In this document: piece after piece, positions 14,565 through 18,028 of the stretch
Position numbering within the stretch: the stretch's first letter is position 1
Layout of the letters: every line of letters begins with the position of its first letter
Assembly: GCA_902766815.1 (NCBI GenBank)
Contig: CACXEZ010000021.1
Location: 1-18,028, forward strand
Source: an uncultured Erysipelotrichaceae bacterium
Lineage (GTDB): Bacteria > Bacillota_I > Bacilli_A > RF39 > UBA660
Length of the DNA stretch: 18,028 nt
Direction of reading: 5' to 3'
Made by a program: the position numbers and the translations under genes
Notes under the pieces: model-generated
Seen by the model: the letters and a program-made list of their open reading frames with translations, nothing else
Database searches by the model: none
What the model was told of the DNA's origin: nothing

Positions 14565-14587
14565 AAAGATTTATAATTTTGCTATTA

Positions 14588-16291
14588 TTAACGGAAGCCT
14601 CCGCCTCCACCTCCACCTCCGAAGGAGCCACCACCTCCTCCAGAAGAAGAAAATCCACCTCCTCCAGAACTATAAGCTTGTGCTCTAGCCCTAGCATTGT
14701 TAGCACTTTGAATACCATCATTTGTAATAGTATGAACAAAATAGATAGTATTATAGTTATATCCCATTTCCTCCATGTTTTGAATAACTTCTGGATATAA
14801 CTTTTTAAATTGTTTGGCAACCTCATCAGCCATCCCAAATATTTGAGCATACATCAAATATTCATTCCATAGCTTAACTTCTATAGGCTCACGCTCTTGA
14901 ATCCTAGAAAACTCTTTTAAAAATTTCTTAAGACCAGCCATTTGTTCAGCTTCTTGCATCATTGCATCATCTATTTGATAAACATCATGCTTAAATATTT
15001 TACCCACAGTCACAACTTGCGCCTTCCCATGATTCACAAGCATCTTATTTTCAAAATTCAAGACATCATCAAACCATTTCAATATAATAGAATAATTCTT
15101 ACTACACCACTTCTTAAATTCACCAGATTCTAACTTACCATCCCCACTAGCTTCATTCATATAATCATATAACTTACCCTCAAGACTAATAGCATCAGGT
15201 CGTTTTTCAAAAATAATATTACTTTCCTCTTTAGTATTAAAAACCCCTGTTTTAGTAATGGTTTCAATTCTAACATTACCATCTCGTAACCATTTTAAAA
15301 TAATAGAACCTAAAAAGTCTTCTTTTTTTCTAGTCAATTTATAATTAGTAGCAACCCAATAAGCTCTAAAAATATCATTATCACAAGGAATTTCTCTAAA
15401 GTTAGGAACGTCTTTTCTTATCTTATTACCAGCACTACCAAACTGAACATTCTGATTTTTCTGATTAGCTTTTATTGAAACAATAACAATGATTACCCAA
15501 GGAATAAAATAAACAATAGCTTGAAAAAGAATAATTAAAATATTACGAAGTTTCCTCCAAAAAGAAGTCTTATCACTATAATTAACAGCACCTTTTTCAG
15601 CCATTTTATAATAATAATCAAAATTTTCACTTAATACACTATCGGTATGAAAAGTACCCTTATCAAACTTAACTAAGATAGTTAAATACTCATCACTATT
15701 TAAACTTCCCTCACTAGACATCTCTATCCTGCCATCATAAACATAACAAGGTGCTCCATATTGACCATATCCCCATACAGCCAAAGTATTAGAATATTTA
15801 AAATCACTATAAATACGAATAGTAACAGAATCAGGACTAGCACTAAAGCTCTTAGGAAATAAATTCCAATAAATCATATCAGCATCTTCAATAGTAGATA
15901 CAAAATTAATAATTTTATATTGAATTTGATACTCATGAGTGCCATAACTACTAATACCAAATACAATATCTACTTCATTACTTTCTGGATAATAAAGTCC
16001 TGCCTTATAAGCTTTATCTGACAAACTACTATTTTCATTCCAACTAGATACAGTACTAAATTCTACTCCATCCATCTTGACCTTAACATCATATATTTCA
16101 GAAACACCTAAATTATAATAAGGATGCCACCCTTCAGTACCTTCTGTAACATCCGCATCCCAAGTTTCTGTAATAGTAGCAATACCATTATTATCTACAT
16201 AAATATCCATATCTATTTTAGATATTGTACTAGCATCTACTACCATTAAGGTACTAAAAAACATTACAAACATTAAAAATATCTTCTTCAT
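14588..16291 (-). CDS. DUF2207 membrane protein with Gly-rich C-terminal tail
   Basis: A 567-residue membrane protein of the DUF2207 family, of unknown function, often encoded beside LemA. Visible parts: a signal peptide (MKKIFLMFVMFFSTLMVVDA, 1-20), an extracytoplasmic beta-rich DUF2207 domain (about 22-230, with ITETWDADVTEG and GIxSYGTHEYQIQY), a membrane helix at about 250-272, a cytoplasmic domain (about 295-535) and a tail of Gly and Ser runs ending GGGGGGGGFR (about 542-567). The tail is typical of the family. It makes 14590-14660 a GC-rich, repetitive patch in an otherwise AT-rich region. Only one clear membrane span follows the outer domain. The ATG follows GGAGAG at six bases. It lies 40 bases after lemA with a terminator-like hairpin between, so expression relative to lemA is probably reduced. 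Confidence 0.9.
   Translation of the reverse strand: MKKIFLMFVMFFSTLMVVDASTISKIDMDIYVDNNGIATITETWDADVTEGTEGWHPYYNLGVSEIYDVKVKMDGVEFSTVSSWNENSSLSDKAYKAGLYYPESNEVDIVFGISSYGTHEYQIQYKIINFVSTIEDADMIYWNLFPKSFSASPDSVTIRIYSDFKYSNTLAVWGYGQYGAPCYVYDGRIEMSSEGSLNSDEYLTILVKFDKGTFHTDSVLSENFDYYYKMAEKGAVNYSDKTSFWRKLRNILIILFQAIVYFIPWVIIVIVSIKANQKNQNVQFGSAGNKIRKDVPNFREIPCDNDIFRAYWVATNYKLTRKKEDFLGSIILKWLRDGNVRIETITKTGVFNTKEESNIIFEKRPDAISLEGKLYDYMNEASGDGKLESGEFKKWCSKNYSIILKWFDDVLNFENKMLVNHGKAQVVTVGKIFKHDVYQIDDAMMQEAEQMAGLKKFLKEFSRIQEREPIEVKLWNEYLMYAQIFGMADEVAKQFKKLYPEVIQNMEEMGYNYNTIYFVHTITNDGIQSANNARARAQAYSSGGGGFSSSGGGGGSFGGGGGGGGFR
14590..14660. repeat. Gly-codon repeat tract encoding the DUF2207 tail
   Basis: Repeated CCTCCACC-type triplets (GGN glycine codons on the minus strand) give a low-complexity, GC-rich patch. 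It encodes runs of Gly and could expand or shrink by slippage. It also makes spurious open frames on the plus strand. Confidence 0.7.
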
Positions 16292-16306
16292 ATATATCTC
16301 TCCATA

Positions 16307-16333
16307 ATAGAAAAAGGATTAATAAATAATCCT
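16307..16333 (-). terminator. Terminator-like hairpin between lemA and the DUF2207 gene (possible attenuator)
   Basis: A perfect seven-base inverted repeat, AGGATTA (16315-16321) and TAATCCT (16327-16333), with a five-base loop; on the minus strand it is followed by TTTTTC. The stem starts inside the lemA stop codon (16332-16334), and the DUF2207 ribosome site follows within about 15 bases. It could cut transcription of the second gene or protect the lemA mRNA end. Confidence 0.6.
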
Positions 16334-16880
16334 AAAACTTAACTTGTACATTTTCTCTTTCTTGAGAATCAGCTTCAAAAAATGATTCTTTCTTAAATCC
16401 AAAGATAGAAGCTATCAAATTACTAGGAAATATTTCAATCTTATTATTATAATTTAAAACAGAATCATTATAAAATTGTCTAGCATAACTAATTTTATCT
16501 TCTACTTCTTTTAATTCCTTCTGAAGTTCAGCAAAATTAGAATTAGCTTTCAAATCTGGATAACTTTCCGCCAAAGCAAATATTTTAGTAATTCCCTGAG
16601 ATAACTCACGAGAAGCTTCTATCTTCTCTTCATCGCTCTTAGCACTCATATAACCATTTCTAGCTTGAATAACTTTTTCAAAAGTTTCACTTTCATGCCT
16701 AGCATAACCTTTTACTGTTTCTACTAAATTAGGTATTAAGTCAAATCTTTTCTTTAATTGAATATCAATTTGACTAAATTGATCTCTTACTTTGTTTCTA
16801 GAAACTACTAAACCATTATAAGTACTAATAACAAAGATTGCGAGCAATACAAGCACCACAACTAAAACAATAAACCACAT
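16332..16880 (-). CDS. lemA: LemA family membrane protein
   Basis: Membrane-anchored helical protein of the LemA family; its biochemical function is not established. The 182 residues open with one membrane helix (MWFIVLVVVLVLLAIFVIST, 1-20), then the family hallmark YNGLVVSRNKVRDQFSQIDI (21-40), KKRFDLIPNLVETVKGY (43-59), an ALAESYPDLKANSNFxxLQxEL block at about 102-123, and an ISYARQFYNDSVLNYNN segment. Length is normal for the family. The ATG follows GAGGG. Pairing with DUF2207 downstream is widely conserved and suggests a common envelope role. The stop TAG overlaps the hairpin at 16307-16333. Confidence 0.95.
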   Translation of the reverse strand: MWFIVLVVVLVLLAIFVISTYNGLVVSRNKVRDQFSQIDIQLKKRFDLIPNLVETVKGYARHESETFEKVIQARNGYMSAKSDEEKIEASRELSQGITKIFALAESYPDLKANSNFAELQKELKEVEDKISYARQFYNDSVLNYNNKIEIFPSNLIASIFGFKKESFFEADSQERENVQVKF

Positions 16881-16905
16881 AAACTTCCCTCACTTTCTTA
16901 ACATA

Positions 16906-16914
16906 AGTATATCA
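16906..16914 (-). promoter_or_regulatory. Extended -10 promoter of the lemA-DUF2207 operon
   Basis: TATACT (16906-16911) preceded by TGA (16912-16914) on the minus strand, 26 bases before the lemA start; no good -35. The AT-rich setting makes this tentative. Confidence 0.4.
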
Positions 16915-17086
16915 TAAAATTACCAATTTAGTATCATAAATTAATATATATTTTAATTTTTTATTACTTGTATATTTCAAACATAAAATTATAATAATGA
17001 AAATAATGAAATACAAATTCATAACAATATATAATATACAACTTACCTACATCATTAAAACAATTACTATATATAAGTTATTCTAT

Positions 17087-17116
17087 GAAAAAAGAAACCA
17101 ATATTACTATTAGTTC
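17087..17116 (-). terminator. Terminator after mfd
   Basis: AACCAAT (17096-17102) pairs with ATTAGTT (17109-17115), one wobble, six-base loop, followed on the minus strand by TCTTTTTTC. It lies six bases after the mfd stop. Confidence 0.7.
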
Positions 17117-17121
17117 TCTAT

Positions 17122-18028
17122 TTACTTATTCAGATCAATTCTTTCTATTATATTAGTTAATAACTCTATGATATATAATAAGAAATGCTTCTCTAAATTA
17201 ACAAGCTCTAAAATAATATGAATCTTATTCTCTTTATAATTCAATTTAAAATGTTTAGATACTTCATAAGATAACATAAATAACTCTTCTCCATTAATTT
17301 TCTTACTAATATCCTCTGATAATTCTAAATCAATCATAGTTTTAGTTTGTTTTACCTTCGTTATTTCAAGTTTCTTTGCCAGTTTTTCAAACCATTCCTC
17401 ATACATATAAATTTCCATTTCATGAGTAACTTTACCAAATCGATCCTCTAATTCTGCTTTTACTTCAAGTAATTTATCCATAGAATCTACTCCATTAATC
17501 TTCTTATGAATCTCAATTTTTAAATCATCATCTTTAATATAGTCATCTCCTATATGTGTATCTACATCAATTAAAGTACGATTATCAAGAGTTTCATCTT
17601 CCTCTTCTTCTACATACTCTCCCTTAATCTTATCTACAGCATCCTTAAGCATCTTTAAATATAAATCAATACCAATCGTATCAATAAAACCAGACTGTTC
17701 ACTACCAAGAATATCACCAGCACCACGAATAGATAAATCTCTCATTGCAATTTTAAAACCGCTACCTAACTCAGTAAATTCCTTAATAGTATTAAGTCTT
17801 TTAATTGCAATATCATTAAGTTCTTTATGATTATCATACATCAAATATGCATATCCAATTTTATCACTACGCCCAATTCTTCCTCTAATCTGATATAACT
17901 GAGATAACCCAAAATGGTCAGCATCCATAATAATTAAAGTATTAACATTAGGAATATCAATTCCCGTTTCAATAATAGTGGTACAAACTAAAACATCATA
18001 CTTATGATCAATAAAATCTTGCATTTTA
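17122..18028 (-). CDS. mfd: Transcription-repair coupling factor Mfd, C-terminal part (runs off right edge)
   Basis: Mfd removes RNA polymerase stalled at DNA lesions and recruits UvrA. About 302 C-terminal residues are present. Counting from the Met encoded at 18022-18024, they show helicase motif V (TTIIETGIDIPN, 15-26), motif VI (QIRGRIGRS, 45-53), the translocation-region block GSGFKIAMRDLSIRGAGDILG, and the C-terminal D7 domain with an acidic insertion (VEEEEDETLD). This distinguishes Mfd from RecG, which lacks the D7 extension. The frame is open to the right edge with no start, so the true N-terminus and most of the protein (typically about 1150 residues) lie outside. It ends at a terminator. 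In B. subtilis spoVT follows directly; here many other genes intervene. Confidence 0.96.
   Translation of the reverse strand, partial: KMQDFIDHKYDVLVCTTIIETGIDIPNVNTLIIMDADHFGLSQLYQIRGRIGRSDKIGYAYLMYDNHKELNDIAIKRLNTIKEFTELGSGFKIAMRDLSIRGAGDILGSEQSGFIDTIGIDLYLKMLKDAVDKIKGEYVEEEEDETLDNRTLIDVDTHIGDDYIKDDDLKIEIHKKINGVDSMDKLLEVKAELEDRFGKVTHEMEIYMYEEWFEKLAKKLEITKVKQTKTMIDLELSEDISKKINGEELFMLSYEVSKHFKLNYKENKIHIILELVNLEKHFLLYIIELLTNIIERIDLNK

Noticed and set aside
14557..14850. Minus- and plus-strand frames over the Gly-codon tract
   Set aside because: Alternate-frame readings of the repetitive triplets that encode the DUF2207 tail; low complexity explains them.
16997..17119. Plus-strand 40-codon frame starting MKIMKYKFITIYN
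   Set aside because: No ribosome binding site, runs through the mfd terminator, and the Ile/Tyr/Lys-only composition is what random AT-rich sequence gives.

Overview
This window looks like chromosome from a spore-forming, very AT-rich Bacillota, plausibly one of the uncultured gut Bacilli related to Erysipelotrichia or RF39; that placement is inference. The support is a genuine SpoVT sporulation regulator, a Bacillus-like gene set, AGGAGG/GGTGAT-type ribosome binding sites, and standard code 11. TAA, TAG and TGA all end genes, and the one TGA stop, at 13548, sits directly before a terminator hairpin. Every long gene is on the minus strand. The only credible plus-strand gene is a 41-codon microgene at 1724-1849. 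I see no tRNA, rRNA, CRISPR array, insertion sequence or prophage.

In the direction of transcription (right to left): the 3' end of mfd enters from the right edge (17122-18028) and ends at a terminator. Next is an envelope pair, lemA and a DUF2207 protein (14588-16880), separated by a terminator-like hairpin that overlaps the lemA stop codon. Then comes a zinc-ribbon membrane protein gene (13548-14510) cut by an in-frame TAG. An orphan Dam-type adenine methylase follows (12501-13349). A tightly packed operon then encodes a HAD phosphatase, SbcD and SbcC (7640-12375), ending at a strong terminator.

The middle holds singly transcribed metabolic and stress genes: a FAD/Rieske oxidoreductase (6001-7425), a DUF2974 lipase-like hydrolase (4790-5896), a zinc-dependent alcohol dehydrogenase (3705-4724), and a small heat shock protein (3136-3561) whose consensus promoter is overlapped by a CIRCE-like operator. 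The left part has an unrecognised 192-residue protein, a six-helix-type membrane protein (PF06541 type), the divergent microgene, spoVT, and the overlapping dut-metG pair, which runs off the left edge.

The most interesting points are the microgene, which faces spoVT and has a sequence resembling a sigma-G promoter upstream; the amber-split zinc-ribbon gene; the CIRCE-like control of hsp20; and the lemA/DUF2207 attenuator-like hairpin. In B. subtilis spoVT directly follows mfd; here about a dozen genes lie between them, so this may be an insertion or rearrangement region. Intergenic stretches are all under 300 bases. Those at 7426-7639 and 16881-17121 contain only the terminators and promoter signals listed.
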